Shown here: one piece after another, positions 21,301-25,419 of the stretch
How positions within the stretch are numbered: the first letter of the stretch is position 1
Layout: the number at the start of each line of letters is the position of its first letter
Source: Planctomycetia bacterium
GTDB taxonomy: Bacteria > Planctomycetota > Planctomycetia > Pirellulales > Thermoguttaceae
Assembly (NCBI GenBank): GCA_030527185.1
Contig: JAUNBF010000038.1
Location: forward strand, 1-35,512
Reading direction: 5' to 3'
DNA length: 35,512 nucleotides
Translations under genes and position numbers: made by a program
Notes under the pieces: generated by a model
What the model was told of the DNA's origin: nothing
Databases searched by the model: none
What the model saw: the letters and a program-made list of their open reading frames with translations, nothing else

Positions 21301-22855
21301 AATCGCCGTCTGAATCCATCGTCACGCTCGCTTCCGTCTGAGCCGTGGCCGTATATTTTCCCGTTTCCACGTCGAATTGATCGTCGTCCATACTGTTGAC
21401 ACGGAATTCTTCACTGCTCTGTTTCAGCGTAACGACTTTGTAGATACCCTCTTTGAGAATATCTTCCCGGTGCGTCCCAACTAACTTTGTATAAAGCTTC
21501 GTCACCTCTAAATCCGGCACATCCTGTTTTCCGCTACGATTGACGTATGTAATATCAAATCCGATCAGTCCTTCTCCCAAATTGTACACCGGGACCACTT
21601 GGACTTCCGTCTGAGCCTGACGCACAATCGAAGACTCCACAACCGGGCCTTCTCCCAGTGAGGGGCCTTCCGCGTAATTGGTTTGAACGTCATTGATTGC
21701 CTGTTCTAAAAGTGCTGCGGTTCCAGCAATATCAATATTACCATCCGCATCATAGGCAAATCTTACCAACCCGGTCGTTTCGGGATACCGTATCCATTCT
21801 GCCGTTGCGCTAGGAAGAGAACTGGAATCCTCAAGCATGTCCACCTGAAGTAACTGTAACTTGCTATCTTCAGGAAGATCGAACGCAATGGTGAATTCGT
21901 TGGCAGAAGTCGGCGTTACCGTCACTTTGCCTGTCCCAAAAATATTCTCCAGTGCCTCCTGCATACGTGACGCATTTTGGTATGTGTCGACAATATCCGT
22001 ACTTTCCTTAAAATAGAAAGAGGCGGTTTTCTGGCCGTAACTAAACTCCATCTCCCCCGCAATAGCATATTTTCCCGTAGGAGTTAGAGAAAGTTCAGGA
22101 GAAGTTGCCGGACCTGTCAAAGCGGTGGAGAAAGTCAATTTCTGAACACATTGTCCTCCTGTGGACACCTGGAACGAACCCATTTCTTTTCCGTCTTCCA
22201 ATTGCTTCGTGTCAAAAATCAATCGCTGAACTTCATCCGTAAAATACCGAGCATAGATGTTATAATCCACCATCTGTTCGCCAGTATTCGGATCAATGTA
22301 GGCAGTTAATTTTCCATAATCTTCATCTTCCGAACCAAGATATTGGCTATAGTCAAGAAAATCTTTTTCCCGGAAAAGACGATCCAGAACCAAATTCCCA
22401 GTTTTACTATCCTCCTGAAGAAAACCGACACAACCGTCCATGAGATAAAATTTTTCTACACCCTCGACCTCTTCATCTTCTACATTATCTACTATTCTAC
22501 TACCTACCACTTCACCATCTACCATTGAAATCTCATAGATAGCCCAAGGATCCTTCGCCTCAAACTTGTAAACATTCTCCCCACGTGTCCAGACTGCCAC
22601 GATGTCTCCGTCATCGTCAATGGCTACCGGATTGCCACTGGTTTCCGTGGTTTGATTCTGGCTGTACTGCTGGTTCACCAGAATGTCGTACGATGTGTTC
22701 GGGGTTATCGAGAGCAAAATTCGATCTTCCAGAGAATCCAGGGCAAGGTGCCGTTTGAGTTGCTCCGACTTCGACGCGGTCGCTCCCTTCGTTTTGCCCT
22801 TTTTTCCAAGTCCGGGAATGAATCCACGCAATGAAGACATGTTGAACAATGACAT
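7523..22855 (-). CDS. Giant multi-domain extracellular protein: six seven-repeat arrays, Ig-like domains, embedded S1 protease
   Basis: About 5,110 residues in one uninterrupted frame. The ATG at 22855 is chosen because AAGGA lies 8 bases upstream; a GTG at 22918 would add 21 residues and has no ribosome site. The N-terminus is basic and carries LEDRILLS at 42-49, a form of the planctomycete LEPR-XLL motif found at the start of exported giant proteins. The body repeats a unit with the core S-x-VAMD-x-DGDFVV-x-W and a closing IYAQRY-D-x-x-G, about 65-75 residues long. I count seven units in each of six arrays. Four arrays are followed by a domain of about 150 residues resembling SbsA/Big_5 Ig-like domains. 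A full trypsin-like domain interrupts the fifth array. The last 620 residues are Gly/Asp/Asn-rich repeats with GFANV and YDSxGND motifs. There is no PEP-CTERM, dockerin, LPXTG or SLH signal at the C-terminus. Likely role: cell-surface or matrix protein with binding and proteolytic activity. Family type is clear, biological role unknown. Confidence 0.95.
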   Translation of the reverse strand: MSLFNMSSLRGFIPGLGKKGKTKGATASKSEQLKRHLALDSLEDRILLSITPNTSYDILVNQQYSQNQTTETSGNPVAIDDDGDIVAVWTRGENVYKFEAKDPWAIYEISMVDGEVVGSRIVDNVEDEEVEGVEKFYLMDGCVGFLQEDSKTGNLVLDRLFREKDFLDYSQYLGSEDEDYGKLTAYIDPNTGEQMVDYNIYARYFTDEVQRLIFDTKQLEDGKEMGSFQVSTGGQCVQKLTFSTALTGPATSPELSLTPTGKYAIAGEMEFSYGQKTASFYFKESTDIVDTYQNASRMQEALENIFGTGKVTVTPTSANEFTIAFDLPEDSKLQLLQVDMLEDSSSLPSATAEWIRYPETTGLVRFAYDADGNIDIAGTAALLEQAINDVQTNYAEGPSLGEGPVVESSIVRQAQTEVQVVPVYNLGEGLIGFDITYVNRSGKQDVPDLEVTKLYTKLVGTHREDILKEGIYKVVTLKQSSEEFRVNSMDDDQFDVETGKYTATAQTEASVTMDSDGDFAISWTSETLQIAVPGSFSDIYARTYTPKMFQYQVVTETGEIDAEPVEVKEGDIACVEATSQAFRVNTTVTGPQTRSSIAMDDQGNFVVIWQSGSQKESYANAIYMQRYDYNGNRVGSEIRVDTEATREMYDPQIAVSPDGKYVGVVWGAGNREGSVWDIYYKLYGYVTDDAGVTTFQQLDESYVTDGMFPSITFNQSNQFAIAVEVPSDMTDVPLNQTTNWTGVRMWEWEATENGANILRSNIRVNSSGSIGAQGIAYWAGNQNRPTIVMDADGDIVVSYDGAGMDVSENVVFTEEAWGKALAPYIANGANADIAGFLRGLIFAELPNTTIGTPSQFVITYGISSGDIYGTIRNILSAAEGENYDRSQLGRINGILEKILGQLHGEANGALFTMYDADHERYTDTLMSDAIANAKRDGYNASYYFELDRTTLWGSVTIEVTNDYGTNSTFFVPVYDANDNLDVQATASALKAALQSLPNVGTAWQVADDLEGPIEVRITDRIELEGDSWNNDNIDNMVIFEVVFQGTVHDMRVDFTPTAGVANVSQISSFTLPMRPSHYGTFGINNGGEVNADRIKPINWNGNLNATRQQLHAALVALGYDGASLRYNVIDATLENTNDGTLYTIDQNSIDYITDPDTGVPTLTSLNVTDEDGNSYQVRNLEDVYCEVDGAGNCTIDITTITTIEDNEGTPHTVRGQGPTIEVTFGGSLAGSAYNLTHVGTPLKDEEGNIISGWNATGPYVPPITIQMGRQDIYNSPGAMSFVCRTEAISYGYAGTWQGHTGIGIQPNGSFTNLWLQADTDSTGIEAATNIYFREFTETEDNAGPQVLDMIYKDGTHITQGTQLSDLTDGDLGAFIVVFSEKMMNPEMIADITDTATRLQYIQKAVTNSDNWVLMKDGEPVENAIDRIEFGMNRSADLDMSKIIDAPLMQNKWEAIVIFKDGINLEDGTYQLVAKNDMTDINQNPLGKTGIVVDGANAVYEFNVIVGNQPSENITPDPPYTNDQTFTTAGTNYVPTTVASDYEGDTVTVWKDSDTGYIMANIQYLKWDANGNERTDLPQKSNTIDIAGFVTDENWKPIDKDGNLIDKDDPDKYAKMIPVEVEYASVAMNGEGNFVVTWSQNNGTSTSPNWDIYVQVFDLNGNAISEAVKANTSTETTDVQQRYSNVAVSLTGEFVVTWQSYRQNGSANWDIYANRFAADGTALGLDGEGKEFLVNDSDTVRYDQQNAAIAMDNHGNFVITWTATGQGNDSAYETNIYAKRFTKQVISESTIVTSENEFLVNDEWEANNQQWASIAMDADGDFVISWTSHGQDGVGNGPGGSSNGLNGVFAQRYDTTGTKVGQMFQVNTTAENDQQRSKVAMDADGDFIIVWESFQEVGNGTGLGSADNWGIYAQRYVSNDKYVADTNNSQYGPYGVLGGEYRVHKEVAYDQMAPSVAVSHVGDIFVAWQDNRNGMWDIYRRDTYRPTDDTGSVVVKVEATTQNRTTVVVENGDTVETKVVYIDVTFGEQLFEDEGSIYSILNLNNWEITRDGVNIKNLVECIECIGYDKKDTSYPNETSQKDIYRIVLKTGETLGAGEYEITILDRVIDKFNNELDGDADGHSGGDFTINFTIEEVTQPLTGDEVLSSNDGTTEFPGNQIFTEDSTGWTPSATSSNAAGDIITVWQDISDDSNYQGLWYHLKNWNDQDAAVPVRFSQSKTAEFASVAMTSNGFVVTWMDNDAILAQIFTIQTDGSILGGTPIVVTSDGQYSQISAAENGSFVVAWQDGTSVYAQKYDADGTATGTRFSASGKHVSVSMNDNDKDKEKYVVSWTNNDEIYVSVNGGTEQVISNTLSGTNSWSNVAMDNEGDIVVTWTNVGEKAGMGYDVYICQSNADGTFSAPVAVANTNGAQQFSKVAVDNDGDFVVIWQSEVDDSQTGGTLNWDVLGQRFYKDGSRAGNVFTANETKDEEQRFANVTMLPEGNFAVTWQSNHRGDEGIYGGKFFFTGTVVSSGDEEKIPGTDDVNNITVTESGWTPVNSATDYEGDTVTVWTDGTKIYGKIDYIKWDNTGSRSAFLGGSRTIEIDTDKRVEFASVAMDDSGNFVVTWSQNDGTDLKPDWNIYASLYDLNGTVIRSPFLVNTTTYSQQQYSQVSMSTEGEFVIVWQSQNQEGRKTGWDIYGQRFDSQGNALGLDGRGREFLVNTTTAQDQVFGSVAMDSHGGFVVTWTGYGQDGDAANQTNIYARRFDRETSSFGDEFLVNADTVVTQTTVDDDGNTITTEISRANNRVGNQKWSSVAVDTLGNYVITWTGFGQEGDSVKASNGIFAKRYSLDGTNSDMFLVNTTIVNDQQRSRVAMDADGDFVIIWESFQEGQTATSALEEADNWGIYGQRFVSAAKLAENPDLYGENGQLEKEFRVNATIIGDQQYANVTMTHTGDYFVNWYSNNSGLEGMYQSRTLLKTDDAGPVVVRVEGNDKSVLIHNGDTIAEEISFIDITFGEQLLGQMADETDSLNSILNPNNWRITKDGKVLKAADVIASIVNVGYGSTGSENPQKDIFRVTFQKNLDAGEYVITLDERVSDRFENFLDGDLDGTPGGDWVFSFTIDPQMQEWPVGQVADPGYFADDDSWVPNATASDYEGDTVTVWTNENGGISARIDYVKWDTSNGRTPLDEGSYKQLVVTDESSAHFASVAMDASGNFVVTWTQNDGTDLKPDWNIHAAVYDLNGDPIREDFLVNTTTADTQCYSQVAMDKDGDFVIVWQSYDETEAGTDWNIRGQRYNADGTEFGVVDEVQSLNFYNNWQGTFTLTFEEKTTAEIEFVGNPSACATIIQKELDKLATELNNAYKFTVNAGNLSQILITIESNTGNRDVSQISVQVVKDTSSNAKSEVRAGKVIDGTSGEFMVNETIALNQVFPTIAMDQDGNFVVSWTGDSQEDANKAEKDRSTDIYARLFYSNSFVDTSKSYDKILGSQDPDYYVTEDKTGVGLVQTNLGSGTGSLLTTGRHVLTAAHVVTDEAGNPVSTVVVTFNTPEGQISVAGRALIIHQDWTGSGTLGDLAIIELEENLTGRVETYDINRDGSLDVGSVFTRYGYGLYGTGEEGVEAWDGQKRTGQNKWEALGSDLMGHGYQVTAPGDNILVFDFDDGTEANDTLGRVLGIHDLGLGIWETNSTSGDSGGPCFVNNIIFGVCQGGYSQTCAYGDISIDTRVSYYADWIDSVISTTAISSEFIVNSDSLEGNQKWSSVAMDADGDFVVTWTSDAEEVVGEEPTNGIYAKRYDASGEAVGESFLVNSTTYNDQQFSKVAMDVDGDFVVVWESFQERRDGTSSFNAQTWGVYGQRYVRNDQLSETDTVGAIGEQFRIAEDWTTNQRFANVAMTHTGDFIVTWQDYQVDDKGNWTEHKIDTRMYSKYTDDTGSVLVRVADSLDAKKGTILTEGLTLEKSDVENLTELYFTFGEQMDESNSLNSILKKSNWSIRRDGVTLSDAIKDIISVGYANENDEYPFDYADGESIQKHIFKVTFQEGTFAMGGTYTITVAGNVVDLSGNPMEDGNAALSFTVEDSEEIYEPITDADGTDTLINGNTAGSQTEPSIAMDADGNYVVVWVTDGSVVNGVATKNVVGQKFDRFGNKVGSEFYVSDFLEGVQNDPQIAMDQYGNFVVTWTVSGLDKNNDGVVNDQEMNEQDVYVRVFDRNCAAAGDSFLAATTTAGKQKESSVAISDDGTQFVVTWTNVDSNSTLNDVYGIYAQRFSFLGNRIGNTFLVHSADTYEQSNSNVAMDASGNIVVTWQSSHNNTTGQDIFMRKFNANNQAVSSQTVVNTVTAAKQEKPVITMNDIGQFIIAWQSQINGSDEIRFQCFNSNLNRLGGETQANVYTRDGQITPSVAMTRDSANGTAFTISWASYGQEGPQENHATNLYGIYARMYNSITTRTSDTNEIRMNAYTMMNEITPSIAMDAYGNAAVVWTGPEQAATGGNTTSSTDTNIYGRNWLVREVPNYVAPTGGTGRGNTVVSESYQQSYNKNYASLVNGGGTVSSSSNQVTITGAENAANRLIFNSASDVLLNGAKLSETGKNYVYNATENTQNTVIITGQGNETVTVSGNTVIVKGTNYSLTINGASEVLFNGTGTASVTMNAGEGDLFTASGTSASLVTGGMTVQVNGCHAITANATGKQSTAQLATTAGVDNLNVAADKATLTGSGYSVTLNGFANIAATGSAEDTVVWNVASGTFAADGNQLTWNDSFSSAGFGTVTVQGLAEMNLSESSLTLTGTGDVTASAEEITFAGRTFVGFANATITGTGTATLLDSVGNDTLVVDGSGATLSGTNYSIITLGFANFDISSQNGGNDTARITGSEFTVNGGKVTFGDSTVEGFSNVEIESENGTLNLTGTEGADRFVLKAGEISAKLGVADYSLLGFANVTLDGAGGKDQLFAYDSAGDDVFEMTPGSLTWTAQGLSCQVSQVQTIQLYRTSGGNDTLKITDTDGKDTAAVRSQWATMVSDRGNSVTATGFANMTIESRGGEDTVILYDSKGNDTLTVKQEEILFSGNSFYNQVSGFRKAYAYSLFGGKDSVIYDEIFTEKGEVDGMRQLRGNDVEVNFLAFNEFVERAFSEK
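9385..10650 (-). repeat. Seven-repeat array F (probable beta-propeller)
   Basis: Seven consecutive units can be aligned by their cores: PSIAMDADGNYVVVW, PQIAMDQYGNFVVTW, SSVAISDDGTQFVVTW, SNVAMDASGNIVVTW, PVITMNDIGQFIIAW, PSVAMTRDS...ISW and PSIAMDAYGNAAVVW. Each closes with a strand like IYAQRF. This is the last array. It follows the fourth Ig-like domain and leads into the C-terminal region. Confidence 0.7.
10675..11118 (-). other. Ig-like domain 4 of the giant protein
   Basis: Residues about 3913-4060. It opens with TGSVLVRV, contains LYFTFGEQMDE and SILKKSNWSIRRDG, and closes with GGTYTITVAGNVVDLSGNPM. This is the pattern of SbsA/Big_5-type bacterial Ig-like domains, in which a 'sign of extreme value and no longer-lasting feature' strand set ends in a GTYT-x-V-x-D/S-G-N motif. 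It is homologous to the three other copies. Confidence 0.7.
11120..13500 (-). repeat. Seven-repeat array E with two inserted domains
   Basis: Header ASDYEGDTVTVW followed by six cores: ASVAMDASGNFVVTW, SQVAMDKDGDFVIVW, PTIAMDQDGNFVVSW, SSVAMDADGDFVVTW, SKVAMDVDGDFVVVW and ANVAMTHTGDFIVTW, seven units in all. About 110 residues with an FTLTF start (plus coordinates about 12660-12990) are inserted between units 3 and 4. The S1 protease domain is inserted between units 4 and 5. Both insertions fall in the loop between a closing YAR-F strand and the next VN strand, so the repeat fold can stay intact. Confidence 0.72.
11690..12440 (-). other. Embedded S1-family (trypsin-like) serine protease domain
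   Basis: Residues about 3472-3722 of the giant protein. The domain opens with TGSLLTTGRHVLTAAHVV and shows the complete chymotrypsin-fold triad: His3511 (LTAAHVV), Asp3556 (GDLAIIEL) and Ser3675 (TSGDSGGP). The oxyanion-hole GDSGG is intact. The residue six before the serine, which sets S1-pocket specificity in trypsin, is Asn, so trypsin-like cleavage after Lys/Arg is not expected. It ends with ADWIDSVI, the usual C-terminal helix region of the fold. Activity is inferred from the intact triad. Confidence 0.88.
13530..13967 (-). other. Ig-like domain 3 of the giant protein
   Basis: Residues about 2963-3109. Key segments are GPVVVRVEGND, IDITFGEQL, LNPNNWRITKDG and GEYVITLDERVSDRFEN, then FLDGDLDGTPGGD. 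It is closely related to domain 2, including the GDxDGxxGGD loop, which looks like a calcium site. Confidence 0.7.
13970..15285 (-). repeat. Seven-repeat array D (probable beta-propeller)
   Basis: Header SATDYEGDTVTVW, then cores ASVAMDDSGNFVVTW, SQVSMSTEGEFVIVW, GSVAMDSHGGFVVTW, SSVAVDTLGNYVITW, SRVAMDADGDFVIIW and ANVTMTHTGDYFVNW. The seven units have no inserted domain. The first units share long near-identical stretches with array E, suggesting a recent duplication. Confidence 0.72.
15310..16390 (-). repeat. Seven-repeat array C (probable beta-propeller, compact)
   Basis: Header TSSNAAGDIITVW followed by cores ASVAMTSNGFVVTW, SQISAAENGSFVVAW, VSVSMNDND...VVSW, SNVAMDNEGDIVVTW, SKVAVDNDGDFVVIW and ANVTMLPEGNFAVTW. 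Units are shorter than in other arrays (about 45-60 residues). This array runs directly into array D with no Ig-like domain between them. Confidence 0.68.
16445..16893 (-). other. Ig-like domain 2 of the giant protein
   Basis: Residues about 1988-2137. It opens with TGSVVVKVEAT, contains IDVTFGEQLFED and LNLNNWEITRDG, and closes with GEYEITILDRVIDKFNN plus GDADGHSGGD. Homologous to domains 3 and 4. Confidence 0.7.
16895..18300 (-). repeat. Seven-repeat array B (probable beta-propeller)
   Basis: Header ASDYEGDTVTVW, then cores ASVAMNGEGNFVVTW, SNVAVSLTGEFVVTW, AAIAMDNHGNFVITW, ASIAMDADGDFVISW, SKVAMDADGDFIIVW and PSVAVSHVGDIFVAW. A short Lys/Asp-rich insertion (DKDGNLIDKDDPDKYAK) lies near 18000-18070 and is noticeably richer in A and T than the flanking DNA. 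Confidence 0.72.
18345..18834 (-). other. Ig-like domain 1 of the giant protein
   Basis: Residues about 1341-1504. It opens with AGPQVLDMIYKDG and contains FIVVFSEKMMNPE, the typical 'F-S-E-x-M' strand of SbsA-type Ig domains, then SDNWVLMKDG and GTYQLVAKNDMTDINQNPLG. It is the most divergent and most canonical of the four copies. Confidence 0.75.
18835..22700 (-). repeat. Array A: degenerate seven-repeat array with large insertions
   Basis: The N-terminal 1,290 residues after the LEDRILLS motif. Recognisable cores are PVAIDDDGDIVAVW, ASVTMDSDGDFAISW, SSIAMDDQGNFVVIW, PQIAVSPDGKYVGVVW, PSITFNQSNQFAIAV and PTIVMDADGDIVVSY. A weaker unit around YNIYARYFTDE gives seven. Two long insertions split it, one near 21450-22200 and one near 18970-20450. 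Each holds segments like TASALKAALQSLPNVG that recur in planctomycete giant proteins. The count is less certain here than in arrays B to F. Confidence 0.55.
22700..22855 (-). other. N-terminal LEPR-XLL-type export motif
   Basis: Residues 1-52: a basic segment rich in Gly and Lys, then LALDSLEDRILLS (37-49). The LE-[PD]-R-x-LLS pattern marks the N-termini of many planctomycete extracellular proteins. There is no classical hydrophobic signal-peptide core, as is usual for this group. The exporting machinery is not known to me. Confidence 0.75.
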
Positions 22856-22976
22856 CGCTTGTTTCCTTATTAAAATCGGGTTCCAGAATGAAAAAATGCC
22901 CTTCCCACAAAGTTTCACCCCGTGAAAGTGCTTTTTCCCAAACTAATTCTGATAATCATCTCTTGTACGACGTGAA

Positions 22977-23002
22977 AATTGATAATTGATAAATTATCAA
23001 TT
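22977..23002. repeat. Inverted AATTGATAATT / AATTATCAATT pair
   Basis: AATTGATAATT (22977-22987) faces its reverse complement AATTATCAATT (22992-23002). The inner part, AATTGATAA-A-TTATCAATT (22984-23002), is a near-perfect palindrome, and the left part is a tandem of the heptamer AATTGAT. It lies just past the stop codon of the TIGR03032 gene and upstream of the giant gene, so it could end one transcript or regulate the next. Confidence 0.7.
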
Positions 23003-23009
23003 CAAAGTG

Positions 23010-24119
23010 CTAGTTGTCCTGACGCATCCACCAGGAAGTATTTTCCATGGTGATGGCCTCATGGCAAGCTGGTTTGTCCAGGGTCAACATTGCGGCTCGA
23101 CGAACGGTTGGCAGAAGATGGAGATCGAAAATCTCCTCACACCCCTGCGTCAACTGGAAGAGTCCCTCCAGCTTCCCCGAAAGGATGTTTACCACCGCTA
23201 CGCCGCAAAGTGCCTCCTGGTTCTTATCCAATAGCGGAATAGGGCTATTTTTTTCCTTTTTCCTAATTTGCGACAGCCCAATAATGGCGTAATTCGTCCA
23301 AAAATCAAGTCCTCGCGCAAACCCGGGAAGCGAACAGACCACTTTCGTCTCGTTCGTCCGTGGATTGACCACCCACAGTTCCCCCGCCCCGGAATTCAAC
23401 AACCACAAACATTCCCGGTACCAACGCGGTGAATGCGGCAGGCAGAGGGAATGCAGTACCGTTTTCCCAGCCTGCACATCCATCAAAATTCCACCGGTTG
23501 TCTTGTTTTCCCGCCAACCGCCCGGTATGTCGCTCATCCCCAGAGCAGTCACATACGCCAGATTTCCGTTGACGCAGGCCGCTCCACTTAAATGACATCG
23601 GTCTTCCGGTGCCAAATCGGAGATGAACGGTGGATACCAGATCGATTCAAAATGGTATTGAAAACTGGGACGAGCCAGGCAGGAAAATCGCGTATTGACG
23701 AAAACCATCCCCTTCTTGTCGAAAAGGATTTCCCGCGGCTTGACCTCCCCCACATACCAACTGGCTCGTGGCAGGTAGCACGCATCGTACATCCCCGGAT
23801 GGGTGGTGTCGTAATCGTACGCAAGGAGTTTCGCATTGGCATAAAGCGTAATCCTTCGCCGCGAAGCAATGGCAATCTGATTATGTGTCAAGCCAATCCC
23901 CGTCGGGTAGTCGAACTGACGCATCATCAGCGTGACCTGACGGCCATCCCAGCCCAAAAACGCGACTTTTCCACTCTCTACCGTGGAAAAAATCAGGCTT
24001 CCTCCATAAAGAGACATCCAATTCTTAAACCCTTCATCGGCCGTACACGTGACGGACTGCGGTAACGGCAAAGGGGGAAAAGATGCCGGGGAAGTAAAAT
24101 CCTGTTTTTCCTGACTCAT
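23010..24119 (-). CDS. TIGR03032 / DUF4915 family protein of unknown function
   Basis: 369 residues with no signal peptide or membrane segment. The family signature is clear across the C-terminal half: LWLLNSGAGELWVVN, LPGFARGLDFW, AIIGLSQIRK, CGVAVVNILSGKLEG and the EEIFDLHLLP motif. Members have a repeating W/G pattern that suggests a beta-propeller, but I know of no established function. The start at 24119 follows a purine-rich AAGAGAAAG. The gene points the same way as the giant gene and lies about 150 bases upstream of its start codon, so co-transcription is possible. It is divergent from the TraB-like gene. Confidence 0.85.
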   Translation of the reverse strand: MSQEKQDFTSPASFPPLPLPQSVTCTADEGFKNWMSLYGGSLIFSTVESGKVAFLGWDGRQVTLMMRQFDYPTGIGLTHNQIAIASRRRITLYANAKLLAYDYDTTHPGMYDACYLPRASWYVGEVKPREILFDKKGMVFVNTRFSCLARPSFQYHFESIWYPPFISDLAPEDRCHLSGAACVNGNLAYVTALGMSDIPGGWRENKTTGGILMDVQAGKTVLHSLCLPHSPRWYRECLWLLNSGAGELWVVNPRTNETKVVCSLPGFARGLDFWTNYAIIGLSQIRKKEKNSPIPLLDKNQEALCGVAVVNILSGKLEGLFQLTQGCEEIFDLHLLPTVRRAAMLTLDKPACHEAITMENTSWWMRQDN

Positions 24120-24431
24120 GACTTTCTCTTGGGTTTATAGCAATTCCTTCGGAAATGGTTCCGCGAGAGCCATTTTCCAGAAAGGGAGTGCGTATCGTCT
24201 GTTTTCCATGCGTACGGTCGACCATTCCCAGCCCAGTCGAAAGAAATAATCCGACCAGTCGTTTTTACAGGAATTTTCGACCCTCAAACTGATAAGCGGC
24301 ACAAATATAAAAAAAATTATATCCGGACTCTAAAGTATAATCGGAATTTTCTATAGGCAAGACGAGAAATATTTGTTATAATCATTAAAACAATGCAAAA
24401 TTTTTCACCTCCAAAAGGGAAAGAAGGGTTT
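24120..24431. other. Divergent intergenic region with candidate promoters
   Basis: No gene seen. It separates the TIGR03032 gene (-) from the TraB-like gene (+). Two TATAAT boxes lie on the plus strand, at 24336-24341 and 24377-24382. The second has TAGGCA (24354-24359) 17 bases upstream, a 4-of-6 match to TTGACA. The surrounding DNA (24300-24420) is strongly AT-rich. Confidence 0.5.
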
Positions 24432-25310
24432 ATGAATTGGAAAAGTCGTTATTTTTTACCTGTTTTCCTACTGGGATGCTTCTGCTGGGGAGTGAACGGG
24501 AATCTCAGCAAAACGCAAGCGGAGGAAAAGTCACCGCCAACCTCCGATTTTATCCGAATCCACCAAAACCCTCAGGGAAAGAGTCTGGCACTCGAAACTT
24601 CGCTGGTGCCTTATGAATCGGAAGATGGTGAAATTTCCGTAACGCTTATCGGAGCGATTCATCTGGGAGAGGTGGACTATTATCAAAAATTAAACGAAGA
24701 ATTTCAAAATTACGATGCCGTCCTCTACGAAGTCGTGGCGGAAGAGGGTGCCCGCCCGGAAAGTGCGGCAGAAAGCGGCGGCGTGATTGGGACTTCCCAA
24801 CGACTGATGGCATATTTTCTCGGAATGACGTTTCAAATCGGTTCCATTGATTATCATGCGGAAAATATGTTCCATGCTGACATGACTCCCGAAGAATTTG
24901 AAAAGGCTATCCAGCAGCGCGAAGAAGGTTTTCTCGTCTGGTATTTCCGAACCCTCGGCTATGAAACCGCCCGTAAGTCGGAAAGGCTGACGAAAGAGGA
25001 TGCTCAGTGGCTCGCGTTTCTTTTGTTTCCCGCGAAAAAACATCGTCTGAAACGGATGATGGCGGAGCAGATGGTCGATTTGGATGCGTCGATTGTTCCC
25101 GTGGAAGGAAAAAAAGGTTCCGCTTTGCTCCAGGACCGTAACGAAAAGGTAATGCGGATTCTTCAAACGCGATTGGATGCCGGAGATCGAAAAATTGCTA
25201 TCTTTTACGGTGCCGCCCATCTCCCCGCCATGGCCGGGATGTTGGAAAAAGATTTTCGTTTGAAAAAAGGTGAGATTCGTTGGATTCCTGCCTGGGATTT
25301 AACCCGTTGA
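24432..25310 (+). CDS. TraB/GumN-like exported protein, possible lipoprotein
   Basis: 292 residues from the ATG at 24432, which has GAAGGG just upstream. An ATG at 24393 in the same frame lies only about 10 bases after a TATAAT box, so it is unlikely to be used. The N-terminus is a signal peptide with a possible lipobox, LLGC, near residues 14-17. The mature part has the TraB/PrgY/GumN family signature: VTLIGAIHLGE, YDAVLYEVVAEE and, near the end, KIAIFYGAAHLPAM with the conserved paired histidines. The family is proposed to contain metal-dependent peptidase-like proteins, but its role is poorly known. The downstream secretin-like gene follows closely and is probably co-transcribed. Confidence 0.82.
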   Translation: MNWKSRYFLPVFLLGCFCWGVNGNLSKTQAEEKSPPTSDFIRIHQNPQGKSLALETSLVPYESEDGEISVTLIGAIHLGEVDYYQKLNEEFQNYDAVLYEVVAEEGARPESAAESGGVIGTSQRLMAYFLGMTFQIGSIDYHAENMFHADMTPEEFEKAIQQREEGFLVWYFRTLGYETARKSERLTKEDAQWLAFLLFPAKKHRLKRMMAEQMVDLDASIVPVEGKKGSALLQDRNEKVMRILQTRLDAGDRKIAIFYGAAHLPAMAGMLEKDFRLKKGEIRWIPAWDLTR

Positions 25311-25419
25311 CCCGAAAATGAGTAAGGAAACCCGCCACCCTTCCTTCCTCACAGGAGAGGGAAAATGGCCCCTTTTGGGAGAACCTTTCCTCATGAAGCA
25401 TTCCATTGAAAGGATTTTT

